A stretch of DNA of 64,000 bases from Candidatus Heimdallarchaeota archaeon. Its GTDB lineage: Archaea; Asgardarchaeota; Heimdallarchaeia; Heimdallarchaeales; Kariarchaeaceae. Under the pieces are notes generated by a model. The model had not been told where the DNA came from, ran no database searches, and saw only the letters and a program-made list of their open reading frames with translations. Where the stretch lies: contig JASBSB010000001.1 in the NCBI GenBank assembly GCA_030149205.1, forward strand, positions 556,712 through 620,711. The letters run 5' to 3'. Made by a program: the position numbers and the translations under genes. Position 1 is the first letter of the stretch, and every line of letters starts with the position of its first letter. Shown piece after piece: positions 26,118-35,558 of this stretch.

Positions 26118-26888
26118 TTAGTTTTCCCATAATGAATCGTAGAGCCATTTGAAAGTACTGCTTAAATCTGATTCTAAGGTCTGCAAAACAAGTGTTTCGA
26201 GAGAGGTATAATTTCCTGTAAAGAGTAAAAATAAGATATCATCAATTAGAATAAACGAGCTTCGTAGCTGTGGGTTTGACTTTATCTCTACTTCCAATCC
26301 AACATCTTGAAAATAACGCTTTAACCTTAATTCTAAATGTGCTCTTACATTGTCATCGTTAACTAGATATCTAATTTGTACCCTTCTGTCTCGCAACTTT
26401 CTTAAAGAGCTTCCAATTTTTGACCAGTCTACTTTTGTGGTGCTAGTGGAGACAGCAATGTCAATGTATCGTTGAGCTTGGCTTAGGGTTTTTTCAAGGT
26501 AGTATTCTATCTCCTTGAAGGGCAATATCTTTGCTCCAGGTGAGATTTCTTCACTCAAACTCTTCCTCCAGAATTCTGTTAGATAATCACTTAGTTGCTG
26601 AAGTTTCTCCTCTTTTTCAATTAATAAATTCCTTTCTTTTGCTAACATGCTGGATATACTTTCCTTTGGTGGAGCTGGCCAAAGCTTTTTGTCATTTGAA
26701 TTTTTAATCACAAATTTTTTTATTTCAAGTTTTTTTAGTGTTTCATAAATTCTTGATTTGGATATATTCGTTTGTTCAGCGATCTCGGAAACAGACAAGG
26801 GTCCATTCGTGATAAGGGAAAGATAAATTTTTGCCTCATTAAGGTTTAAATTAAAATTCTTTTTTATCTGGGAAAGCAAGTCTGCCAT
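26118..26888 (-). CDS. TrmB-family transcriptional regulator
   Basis: 256 residues. The N-terminal winged helix (NLNEAKIYLSLITNGPLSVS, EIAEQTNISKSRIYETLKKL) is followed by a short coiled coil (LLIEKEEKLQQLSDYLTEFW) and the TrmB C-terminal, phospholipase-D-like effector domain (AQRYIDIAVSTSTTKVDW, RVQIRYLVND, SFILIDDILFLLFTG). TrmB proteins usually bind sugars and regulate transport or metabolic genes. The effector and targets are unknown here. The gene lies 53 bases downstream of the polytopic membrane protein on the same strand, so joint transcription is likely. Confidence 0.82.
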   Translation of the reverse strand: MADLLSQIKKNFNLNLNEAKIYLSLITNGPLSVSEIAEQTNISKSRIYETLKKLEIKKFVIKNSNDKKLWPAPPKESISSMLAKERNLLIEKEEKLQQLSDYLTEFWRKSLSEEISPGAKILPFKEIEYYLEKTLSQAQRYIDIAVSTSTTKVDWSKIGSSLRKLRDRRVQIRYLVNDDNVRAHLELRLKRYFQDVGLEVEIKSNPQLRSSFILIDDILFLLFTGNYTSLETLVLQTLESDLSSTFKWLYDSLWEN

Positions 26889-26941
26889 AAAACAACATCA
26901 CAAAGGGGATATTTTAATGATAGGAATCAATTCAAAACATA

Positions 26942-27916
26942 TTATACCATCTGGGGCTTGATTATGTGAGTAATTCTAAATAAACTTACTATTTTATCTT
27001 TTGAAATTCTATCAGATTCTAAAAACCCAAAATACATGAAGAACACAGATATAACCTCACTAATATATAATGTCCCAAGACCAAATCCTGAGAAGAAAGC
27101 ACCCTGACCTAAAATCAATGCACCAACTGCGATGTACAAGTTGAATATTCCAGTCTTCCATTCATAATGAGATAATTGTTTTTTAATGGATCTTTGCCAT
27201 GCATAGTAGGAATAAAAACCGCCGCCAATTAATGCAATTCCCCCTGGAACTGTGTGTAAGGGAGAAAACAACCTCACAAGCGCACGTCCAGTCCCAAGAT
27301 CAGATTGTTGCCAACCTAGTCCTGATACCTCACTCCCATGACTCAGAATAGATAGATTCACAGGTGTTACGATAGCAAAATAAGTCATAATAAGAGTGAT
27401 GTATAGACTGAATCCTAAAAAGAGATGAGCGAAGTTGATACCCGTTAGATATCTTTTCCACCACTCTCGAATCGGATTTACAGTTGGGAGAAAGAAAATG
27501 AGAGTTGAGGATAAAAGGAAAACAGTAGATGGTATTAAAATTAGTAAAAACACCATGGATCGAGATAGAAATATTAAACTAAAGAAAAACCAGATTAATG
27601 AAAATATAAACAGGGCTTTATGGCTGTTGTTCCCATTGATTATATCTCTAGTACCAAATAAATACAAAACTCCAACCCCCATAAATGTAACTTGAACAGC
27701 TGCAAGAACATAGTATATTTTGTAGATTATTGGATTCCATGATTGTAAGGCAACAGCTAATGCTTCAAACCCAGCAGTGACAAAAAATAACAGCATAGCT
27801 ATTGCCCACATCAATTGCTGAAGTTTATGTTTTCGAAAGTACTGTTCCAACACACTGAAGAAGAATAACAATGAGAGGAAAGAGGTAATGAAAGGAAAGA
27901 CTGCATTATAATCCAT
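26942..27916 (-). CDS. Polytopic membrane protein of unknown function
   Basis: 324 residues and about eight hydrophobic helices, beginning MDYNAVFPFITSFLSLLFFF. Few charged residues lie in the helices, with a polar loop around HGSEVSGLGWQQSDLGTG. No family recognised. It sits between the TrmB regulator and the 739-residue helical protein, all on the minus strand, which hints at a membrane component of the same process. Confidence 0.6.
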   Translation of the reverse strand: MDYNAVFPFITSFLSLLFFFSVLEQYFRKHKLQQLMWAIAMLLFFVTAGFEALAVALQSWNPIIYKIYYVLAAVQVTFMGVGVLYLFGTRDIINGNNSHKALFIFSLIWFFFSLIFLSRSMVFLLILIPSTVFLLSSTLIFFLPTVNPIREWWKRYLTGINFAHLFLGFSLYITLIMTYFAIVTPVNLSILSHGSEVSGLGWQQSDLGTGRALVRLFSPLHTVPGGIALIGGGFYSYYAWQRSIKKQLSHYEWKTGIFNLYIAVGALILGQGAFFSGFGLGTLYISEVISVFFMYFGFLESDRISKDKIVSLFRITHIIKPQMV

Positions 27917-27977
27917 GGTTTTGCTTTCAAAAATTACTTAATAAAGTATAGTTCGCTGGATTCCGGAATCGAGTGGA

Positions 27978-30197
27978 CTAACTAAATCTCTTTTGAATTA
28001 GAGTTGCTTTATTTCTAATCTCTGGATTTTTATCATTGCTAAGGGGATCGACAAATTGTCTGTAAGCTTCAAGTTTGTCTAGGCTTACTTCTCTTGTTAG
28101 TTCCTCCAAGTAGTTGACAATTGATAGTCTCGCAGATGAATCCTTCTTAACCAAGAGTTCAATAGATTTAATAGAGTTAGGTTCATCAATGTGCTGTAGA
28201 TAAAAGGTCACAACATCATCTAAAATGACTCTACTTAACCTCAAATTGTCTGGAACAAGTTTAATCTCTTTGTTATTATTATAAACCAGAAAAATTAGTA
28301 ATGAGACCAAGATTGGTTCTTCTTCAAATTCCTGAATTTCTGATTCATTATAGAGGGATAGTGGAATTTGGATTGGATTTTTCAATTCTGGATCGTTTGA
28401 AAATTTAATAAGTGAAATTAGAGTCCTATAGATTTCGATTTTTATGCTCCTGTTTTCCTCAGATTTAAATTCGTTCACAAGAAGTCTTGTTATTTTTTGG
28501 TAGTCACTTGATGAATCAATAATTAGGTTATCAACCACCCAAAACTCTTTAGATGATAAGACATTCAAACTGTTAATTGTTAATTGATTAGCTTGAGAAA
28601 GTAGAAAATTTTTGAGCAAGAACTGTTTGAAACTGTTAACAACCAGGAGCCCTAGAATGGATGGAAAATTAATCTTTCCTTCTAAAACATCTTGAAACTC
28701 AGTGGGCATGTACATATTCAAATATTCTCTACACACATCAGAATATTCAATGCTACTATTGTTAATTAATTTATCAAGAAGGTTAACAAGTTCTAAGTTT
28801 CTAAGGATACTATACTCAATAGAATCTAAAGCCTCTACAACATTATAAATATCACAAGACCCATTGTTAAAATAACTTGTACAGGTATTAATTTCTGTTT
28901 CTGTTGTCACTCCATTTTCTTCAAGCATATTCAGAATGTTTTCCAAAGTGGGATTTGACAGAACCACAAGTTCTTGATTAAGGTTAAACTTTTGAAGAAA
29001 CTGGACAAAAAAGATTTCAGATTCAGTGAGCTTTGGCTTATCCATATCTTCAATTGCATATTCATATTTATAGGATTGAAAAAATTCAGAAAGGTTATTT
29101 TCAAGGAATACCTGAATTATAGTTTCTCGATTTAAAAAGGGTTGTTGATAAAGAGAAAAATATAAGTTATATTTAGAGATATATTCCAGCAACTGGTAAT
29201 CTAAGGATGAAAGTGAGGGTACAATGGCTGAATAGAGTTTCTCAAAAAATCCAAGAATTCTTGGAAGAAAGTTGACTATTTTTAATTTTACCTCAACGTT
29301 TGAACCAGCTAACTTTTGTAACATGAAATAAATTGAATCTGGAAACCCATTTAAACCGTTTTCTTTTAAATTTTTAATGATTTCATCCATCTGATCCTCA
29401 AACGGGTTAAATTTGATTTTAGTATTAACTGAGGCCAATTTTGTCAGTTCCTTAATTAAAAACTCTAAGATTTTACCATCCATTTGGTCTGTTAACCGAG
29501 ATTGTCTAAGTAAAAACATTCGAGTGTGTTTATTTTTTGGTTTTAACAGTGACCTAATTAATTTTTGGGATGTTAATTTGGGTAATTTCGCCTTCAAAAT
29601 AGTTGGTAAGATAGATTCTGTCCCCTCATATTTTAAAATCTCTAAAACAAGATCCACAGATTTTGAGTCTTTTACTTCAAGAGTTTTTTTCAGAACATCT
29701 AATGAATGGTTGAGGTCTTCATCCTCATAGTTTTCACTAATATAGAGAGAAGAAAATTTTTTGGCAACAAATTTTATCAAACTATCTTCTAGTGCGTTAA
29801 TTTGAGCAAATCTGAAAAGACGAGGAATTGCCTTTAATTTACGTTTATCAATTAATAATATTATCAGTTCTTTTCTTATTTTTTCATCTTGATCAGTTTG
29901 AACCACTTTCCAAACAAATTCAATTACCTTTTCCTTGTCCCAATGGTCTCTTATGAATGATATTGCTTGTTCTCTGTTGTTGTAATCCAAACTGTTTACT
30001 AGAACTGACACAGCGTCAGCCAAGTCAGTAAAACCCGTAGCTTTTGTACCTGACACTAAGTTATATCGTTTCTTATTTTTAAAGTTCCTACGATAGAGTA
30101 CACTTAAAATTATGCGCAATTGCACAATATAATTATTAAAATTCTCATTGAGACGGTATTCTTTAATTAATTCATAAGAAAAGGATAATTCAATCAA
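27978..30197 (-). CDS. Large all-helical (alpha-solenoid-like) protein
   Basis: 739 residues with almost no predicted strand. Repeated pairs of amphipathic helices (EKVIEFVWKVVQTDQDEKIR, KELIILLIDKRKLKAIPRLF, SVDLVLEILKYEGTESILPT) resemble HEAT/ARM-type repeats. The C-terminal third contains similar units, such as DPLSNDKNPEIRNKATLIQK. No enzymatic motif, signal peptide or membrane helix is seen. HEAT-like solenoids normally act as protein scaffolds. It diverges from the TrmB/coiled-coil gene at 30331 over a 133-base intergenic region. Confidence 0.6.
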   Translation of the reverse strand: MIELSFSYELIKEYRLNENFNNYIVQLRIILSVLYRRNFKNKKRYNLVSGTKATGFTDLADAVSVLVNSLDYNNREQAISFIRDHWDKEKVIEFVWKVVQTDQDEKIRKELIILLIDKRKLKAIPRLFRFAQINALEDSLIKFVAKKFSSLYISENYEDEDLNHSLDVLKKTLEVKDSKSVDLVLEILKYEGTESILPTILKAKLPKLTSQKLIRSLLKPKNKHTRMFLLRQSRLTDQMDGKILEFLIKELTKLASVNTKIKFNPFEDQMDEIIKNLKENGLNGFPDSIYFMLQKLAGSNVEVKLKIVNFLPRILGFFEKLYSAIVPSLSSLDYQLLEYISKYNLYFSLYQQPFLNRETIIQVFLENNLSEFFQSYKYEYAIEDMDKPKLTESEIFFVQFLQKFNLNQELVVLSNPTLENILNMLEENGVTTETEINTCTSYFNNGSCDIYNVVEALDSIEYSILRNLELVNLLDKLINNSSIEYSDVCREYLNMYMPTEFQDVLEGKINFPSILGLLVVNSFKQFLLKNFLLSQANQLTINSLNVLSSKEFWVVDNLIIDSSSDYQKITRLLVNEFKSEENRSIKIEIYRTLISLIKFSNDPELKNPIQIPLSLYNESEIQEFEEEPILVSLLIFLVYNNNKEIKLVPDNLRLSRVILDDVVTFYLQHIDEPNSIKSIELLVKKDSSARLSIVNYLEELTREVSLDKLEAYRQFVDPLSNDKNPEIRNKATLIQKRFS

Positions 30198-30330
30198 GAA
30201 TTAAATCAATTAACTAATTATTATTTATGTATATACTTATTAGTATTTATGAAAAAAAATAATGCAAGAGAGCCTGAATTTAACTGTCCTACTATAACTT
30301 TATTTGTTCTGAAAAAGGATTGATGTTAGA

Positions 30331-32367
30331 ATGGACAAAGAGCTTTTTTCTCAATATTTAGCAAAGCTTGGCCTGAACGAAAATGACCAAATTGTGTATT
30401 CTACGTTGTTAGGAAAAGGTGTGATGACCCCAGGTGAGCTCCAACAGACAATTGTCAAGCTGGAACTACTGGAGGTTATTGAGTCACTTAGGGATTTGAC
30501 AGACTTAGCAGTTGTTGAAGCCTTAGGGAGTAAAATCAAAAGATATTATGCCAGACTCCCGTTCTTAAAACAGATTTTAAACATTGAAAGAGAAAGCATT
30601 TTTAGCCTAAATTCTCTGGTTACCTCTATAGATGAGAAAAAGGATTACCTAGAAGAAAGAAGGGAAGAGATATCACACGTCCATCTTCCTATGTTTGTTA
30701 GTCAACTCTTGGATATTTATTATGACATGATTGTAAAACCAACAAGGGATAGGGTCAATGAGACAAAGAATGAGATGGAAGACCAATCTGTTGCGGCTGT
30801 TAGGAATATTCAGAAAATAAATGAGAAAATTAAATCAGATATTACACAGATAGGAGAGGTTGCTTTGAACCTTATACAGTCAATTTCCACAAAAAAGGTC
30901 TTGAAAGTCACTGAAGCTGATGAGAAAGCAGCTGAAATCATACAAAATGGAAAATTAAAACAAACCGAGATATTGAAAATTACTCATGAACAACTAAAAG
31001 ATAATTTTGATGAAATTGATTCAAACTTAAAGTCTATTTTAGAAGAAACCGATGAAGTTTCAATAGAAGAATACAAATCTGTTGTTGACTCAGACATCAA
31101 AAAATTAAGTGAGATAGAAGGAATCGCATCGAGAGTAGATTCAGAACTCAAAAGTCATAATCAAAAAGTGAAATCGGGTATGATAAAATTAAGGGAGGAA
31201 GTTTTTAATCGCTCAATAAATCTGTTCGACTCAATCACTGATGCAGATTCTAAGGCCAATACGATCCATAAATTTAGAGAAACACTGACTTCCATTTTTG
31301 AAGAGCAAGAGAACTTTTTCCAAACCTCTGAAAGTGAAATTAAATCCCATGAATTAGTAGAAATTTCACAAACTTTGATTTCAAAAGAACGGAAAATGGT
31401 TGATTCTATTGAAAAACTAAAACTTAGAAAGCTTGAACTAGCAGAAAACATGAAGAAACTGACTGAACAAAGTAAATCAGATTTCAGTAAAGTGTTAAAT
31501 ACCTTGAATGAACTCAATGATGAGGGATTGAAAGAGCTAAAAACAGTGGTTTCAACCTTTTTAAATCGTTTTGAATCTTCGATTCTTTCACTGTCAAAGG
31601 AATCAGTCAAGTCAGTGTCTGAGTTAACAGAAACGAGCAAACATTTGATTGATGAGAACATTTCTGAAAACTCTTTAACATTAGAAACACTCTATGAAGC
31701 ACCCATCAAGCTATTAGAAGAGTTTGTGAAAAACCTAAGCAGGGTTTCCGAAGGTGAAAAGGAAAAATTTGAGACCCAAACTAATTCATCTATTTTAGAT
31801 TATGTCACAAAAATTCAAGAGTTCACAGAAGAGATAATTAGACTGCTAAGAGAGAGAATTGATTTTGCAGTAACTATGTTGGAAGGCAGGAATCTGGATC
31901 TTCGAAAAATTCAAAGACTAAATGACGAACTTGATATTCAGGTACCTGTGGAAAATGGAGTCGTAATGGGATTACCAGCTATCTATGCCAGCTTAACTGA
32001 TCTCTTGTTACGAGCCAAGAGAAAAGTTACGCTGATCACTCCAACATTTGATCCAGAGCTTTTCAGTATTGCTTTCAGCCATATTAGAAATACCTCAACA
32101 ATGCAAGTTACAATCGTATGCCAGTTTAATGAAAAATCATACGCAAAGCAGTTGGAGATTGCAAAGGAGTTTGGGAGAATTGCCATTTATAACTATCCTG
32201 AAAAGAACATATATGCTTGCTTCAGAGATGATGAAGAGATCCTCTTCGGTTACACAGTTGAAAATGAAGAAGCGTCCGCGATTCGAAGTTTATCTTATTC
32301 AATGGTCAATCTCTTCAAAGATCGAATAAACGAAACTGTAATCAGACTTTCAAAAAGAATACTTTAA
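30331..32367 (+). CDS. TrmB-like regulator with a very long internal coiled coil
   Basis: 678 residues. Residues 1-90 resemble a TrmB-type winged helix (LFSQYLAKLGLNENDQIVYS, LLGKGVMTPGELQQTIVKLE). Residues about 100-530 are charged heptad repeats without Pro breaks of note (EDQSVAAVRNIQKINEKIKS, ERKMVDSIEKLKLRKLELAE). The last 140 residues (LLLRAKRKVTLITPTFDPEL, MQVTIVCQFNEKS, FRDDEEILFGYTVE) match the TrmB C-terminal effector fold and resemble the end of the 26118-26888 protein. Ordinary TrmB proteins have about 30 residues of coil between these domains. The long rod could bridge DNA sites or act as a signalling relay. That function is inference. Confidence 0.72.
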   Translation: MDKELFSQYLAKLGLNENDQIVYSTLLGKGVMTPGELQQTIVKLELLEVIESLRDLTDLAVVEALGSKIKRYYARLPFLKQILNIERESIFSLNSLVTSIDEKKDYLEERREEISHVHLPMFVSQLLDIYYDMIVKPTRDRVNETKNEMEDQSVAAVRNIQKINEKIKSDITQIGEVALNLIQSISTKKVLKVTEADEKAAEIIQNGKLKQTEILKITHEQLKDNFDEIDSNLKSILEETDEVSIEEYKSVVDSDIKKLSEIEGIASRVDSELKSHNQKVKSGMIKLREEVFNRSINLFDSITDADSKANTIHKFRETLTSIFEEQENFFQTSESEIKSHELVEISQTLISKERKMVDSIEKLKLRKLELAENMKKLTEQSKSDFSKVLNTLNELNDEGLKELKTVVSTFLNRFESSILSLSKESVKSVSELTETSKHLIDENISENSLTLETLYEAPIKLLEEFVKNLSRVSEGEKEKFETQTNSSILDYVTKIQEFTEEIIRLLRERIDFAVTMLEGRNLDLRKIQRLNDELDIQVPVENGVVMGLPAIYASLTDLLLRAKRKVTLITPTFDPELFSIAFSHIRNTSTMQVTIVCQFNEKSYAKQLEIAKEFGRIAIYNYPEKNIYACFRDDEEILFGYTVENEEASAIRSLSYSMVNLFKDRINETVIRLSKRIL

Positions 32368-32385
32368 AATTTAGTCTTATTAAAA

Positions 32386-32904
32386 TTAATCTTCAACAAC
32401 AATTTTTGCAGGGCAGGGCATTTTTGAAACCCCAGATTTCATGGATTTCACTGCTAATTCTACATGATTTTTATTTACCCTCACGGTATATAATTCATCA
32501 TTGGCCTTGATACGTGCCGCCCTGTCAGTTGGCTTTCCAAATGATTGCCTCATTCCATCTTGCATACGATCTGCTCCAGCAAATGCCATCATCTTATTTT
32601 CTCTCAATACATGATGAGGATGCTTTCTAACACGAAAATGATAGTTTTCCCTTCCAATTAGTTTGGTTAGTTGCCTGTTTATGGCTTGCCTTGCTGCTTC
32701 TAATGCCATATGACGAATATTGCAGGCTTCAAGACCTATCATGTGGACTGAAACTTCGAAATCCTTTCCATTCTGTCCCATGTCGAATATTTGTAATTTA
32801 GACCCTGGAATACCACGGATATATCCTTTGGTTCTTCTTCCCTGAGTTCTTGTGTATGATGGTCCTTTTGCGAATGTATAACATCTAGCAGGTCTTTTTC
32901 CCAT
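32386..32904 (-). CDS. rpl10e: Ribosomal protein uL16 (archaeal/eukaryotic L10e)
   Basis: 172 residues, normal length. Starts GKRPARCYTFAKGPSYTR and includes ACNIRHMALEAARQAINRQL, FRVRKHPHHVLREN and the GADRMQDGMRQSFGKP loop that reaches the peptidyl-transferase centre. This is the archaeal/eukaryotic form, not bacterial L16. It is convergent with the TrmB/coiled-coil gene. Confidence 0.93.
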   Translation of the reverse strand: MGKRPARCYTFAKGPSYTRTQGRRTKGYIRGIPGSKLQIFDMGQNGKDFEVSVHMIGLEACNIRHMALEAARQAINRQLTKLIGRENYHFRVRKHPHHVLRENKMMAFAGADRMQDGMRQSFGKPTDRAARIKANDELYTVRVNKNHVELAVKSMKSGVSKMPCPAKIVVED

Positions 32905-33054
32905 AATTTACACCTAATATAATTTTTTTAATAATTTGACTTATTTAAAAGAAGTTATTGTTAACAGGAGGAATTCTTTTACAATTATTAGATAACTTAT
33001 CAGCACATTCTCAGTGAAGACAAAGAATTTAATATCTTCTATTTCGTTTAAGTT

Positions 33055-34914
33055 ATGAAAGGTATAGGGTATACCACTGTCCTTATCGGACTCCTAATGT
33101 TTTCATTTGGTAGCTCAGTCGGCTTACCAATGACTGACAAGAGTCTTCATTCTGTAAATCCCAATCTCGCCACTTATACTGATGAGGTTCCCTGGGGAGT
33201 TAATCAGATTGGTGCACCACAGGTTTGGAATAAAACCTTAGGTTCTAAAGGAGTTACAGTTGCAGTTATTGACTCTGGAATTGATTTAAATCATCCCGAC
33301 TTAAAACAAAACATTTGGAATAATACAAAAGAAATCCCAAACAATGGAATTGATGATGATCATAATGGGTTTATTGATGACATACATGGTTGGAATTTTT
33401 TTGACAACAATAATGATGTTTCAGACAAATTAACTCCCTCTCATGGAACTCATGTGAGTGGAATAATAGCTGCAGAGATGAATAATCTTGGAGTAGTCGG
33501 TGTCGCCCCAAATGTAACAATTATGCCATTAAAGGTGTTTGGAACAAGCCCGAATGTCAGTATAGGTATTTCAAATGCAATTGATTACGCAGTGAACAAT
33601 GGAGCAAACATTATATCAATGAGTTTGGGAGGATCAAACCCCGACTACTACATAGAACAGGCAGTAAGAAATGCCTGGGAAAAGGGTCTTGTTATAGTAG
33701 CTGCAAATGGGAATGAAGGTGCAAAAGCACCGGTAAGTTATCCCGCAGCCTATCCAGAGGTAATCGCAGTTGCCGCCACAACTGACACCAACAACATCGC
33801 ATCTTTTTCAAATTCTGGCACTCAGACAGAAATTAGTGCCCCAGGTGTATTAATAAATTCAACTATGAGAGTAGGATCTGTCATAAAAACTAGTCTTTCA
33901 ATAAATGGAACCCTGTATCAATCAAATCCAATGCAGTATTCACCACCAATTTCTACGCCGATAGTTTATCCCTTAGAATATGTAAACTTAGGTCTACCTT
34001 CTGATTTTATAGGTAAGAACCTTACTGGTAAGATCGCTCTGATAGAGCGTGGACAATCCTATTTTAAGGACAAAGTTGGTAATGCCTCAAAAGCCGGAGC
34101 TCTTGGAGTGATTATTTTCAACAATAAACCAGGGAACTTTTTAGGGAATCTTATCACTACTGCCCCCATTCCAGCTTTTTCGATTTCTCAACTGGATGGG
34201 CAAAATCTAGTTTCAGAATTACAAAAAAATATTAGCATGATCGCAAACATGTCAAGCATACATACTGATTGGGGAGTATTAAGTGGAACTTCGATGGCAA
34301 CTCCTCATGTGTCAGGTTCAGCAGCTCTGTTATGGAGCTATAACTCATCCCTTACAAACTATAAGATACGACAGATTCTGGATAGATCTACAACAGATCT
34401 AGGAATCAATGGGAGAGACAGTTATTATGGTTATGGTCTACTTAATGTGTCTCGAGCTGTCGAAGTAGTAAATGACAAACAAGCACCAAAAATTTTGTCT
34501 ATAAATTTGAATATCATAAATTCCATAAATCCAAAAATATCAGGAGACATCCATATTACAGATGATGTAGGACTTTACTCAGTAGAATCTAGAGTAATTG
34601 AAAATGGAGTTACTGCCTACTTAGATGTGTTCAGTATCGCATCTAGGAGCAAGGATAGCAGCCCATTACTCGGTCTGACTGTGGGATTGGGATTAACAAG
34701 TCTGAAACTTAATCTCACAATCTCCGACATGTATGGTCATACAACATCTAAATTGGTAGATTTGTCATCTCAATATCAGAACGTTATCATTAGCACCTCA
34801 AGCAGTTCATCTCCAACAACAAATCGTGCCTCAACTCCTTTAATTGGACTGATTAACAGCTTGATTCTCATCAGCATAAGTGTAAGGGTTGTAAAGCGTA
34901 AAAAGAGGAGTTGA
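33055..34914 (+). CDS. Secreted subtilisin-like serine protease (S8) with PA domain, membrane-anchored
   Basis: 619 residues. It has a signal peptide (VLIGLLMFSFGSSVG), then the S8 catalytic domain with Asp in VAVIDSGIDLNHPD, His in PSHGTHVSGIIAAE, the oxyanion Asn region in VAANGNEG and Ser in GTSMATPHVSG. A PA-type insert lies between the Asn region and the Ser (IALIERGQSYFKDKVGNASK, AGALGVIIFNN). A beta-rich C-terminal domain, a Ser/Thr stalk, a single helix and a basic tail (VVKRKKRS) complete it. It should digest extracellular protein while tethered to the cell, consistent with the amino-acid importer further along. Confidence 0.9.
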   Translation: MKGIGYTTVLIGLLMFSFGSSVGLPMTDKSLHSVNPNLATYTDEVPWGVNQIGAPQVWNKTLGSKGVTVAVIDSGIDLNHPDLKQNIWNNTKEIPNNGIDDDHNGFIDDIHGWNFFDNNNDVSDKLTPSHGTHVSGIIAAEMNNLGVVGVAPNVTIMPLKVFGTSPNVSIGISNAIDYAVNNGANIISMSLGGSNPDYYIEQAVRNAWEKGLVIVAANGNEGAKAPVSYPAAYPEVIAVAATTDTNNIASFSNSGTQTEISAPGVLINSTMRVGSVIKTSLSINGTLYQSNPMQYSPPISTPIVYPLEYVNLGLPSDFIGKNLTGKIALIERGQSYFKDKVGNASKAGALGVIIFNNKPGNFLGNLITTAPIPAFSISQLDGQNLVSELQKNISMIANMSSIHTDWGVLSGTSMATPHVSGSAALLWSYNSSLTNYKIRQILDRSTTDLGINGRDSYYGYGLLNVSRAVEVVNDKQAPKILSINLNIINSINPKISGDIHITDDVGLYSVESRVIENGVTAYLDVFSIASRSKDSSPLLGLTVGLGLTSLKLNLTISDMYGHTTSKLVDLSSQYQNVIISTSSSSSPTTNRASTPLIGLINSLILISISVRVVKRKKRS

Positions 34915-34986
34915 AACTTTTTCTTTGATTGATTCGTAAAGTCACACTTTTATTATTAGGATTTATTCACAATTATAGGTAATATC

Positions 34987-35553
34987 ATGACAGAGTTTAA
35001 ACTATTTAACAAGTGGTCAATGGACGAAATCACTGTCTCTGATACAGGGTTAGAGAGATATATAAATCTCAAGGACATTATTACTCCTCACTCAGGAGGT
35101 CGCCACTCTGCACAGAGATTTAAAAAAACTGAAGTAAATATTGTAGAACGATTCATTAACAAGTTAATGAGACATGGAGGAAATGCAGGCAAAAAACTAA
35201 AGGTTATCAAAAGTGTGGAGCTTTCTTTTGATTTGATTAATGCCAAAACTGGAGAAAACCCAGTTCAAATCCTCGTCAATGCAGTGATCAATGCTGCACC
35301 AAGAGAAGAAACTACCAGACTTTCATATGGTGGTGTTGCACAACATCAAGCTGTTGACACCTCCCCACTTAGAAGAGTTGATTTAGCACTAAGGTTTTTA
35401 ACAGAGGGAATAACAAAAGCCTCATTTTCGAACATCAAGAGCTTCGATGAAGTTATTGCTGATGAGCTGCTTGCAGCTGCAGCAAATGATTTGGCATCTC
35501 AGGGTGTCAGAAAGAAACAAGAAATAGAAAGAATCGCATATTCTGCAAGATAA
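34987..35553 (+). CDS. rps7: Ribosomal protein uS7
   Basis: 188 residues, archaeal length. Conserved segments include VNIVERFINKLMRHGGNAGK, NPVQILVNAVINAAPREETT, RRVDLALRFLTEG and the basic C-terminal RKKQEIERIAYSAR that contacts 16S rRNA. In most archaea S7 is flanked by S12 and EF-2. Here it is followed after 5 bases by an HTH-phosphoribosyltransferase gene and then EF-1A. Confidence 0.93.
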   Translation: MTEFKLFNKWSMDEITVSDTGLERYINLKDIITPHSGGRHSAQRFKKTEVNIVERFINKLMRHGGNAGKKLKVIKSVELSFDLINAKTGENPVQILVNAVINAAPREETTRLSYGGVAQHQAVDTSPLRRVDLALRFLTEGITKASFSNIKSFDEVIADELLAAAANDLASQGVRKKQEIERIAYSAR

Positions 35554-35558
35554 TCATA

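Noticed and set aside
31161..31661. 166-codon Ser-rich frame antisense to the coiled-coil protein
   Set aside because: Glu/Lys-rich coiled coils give long Ser/Phe/Leu-rich antisense frames; the plus-strand protein is the real gene.
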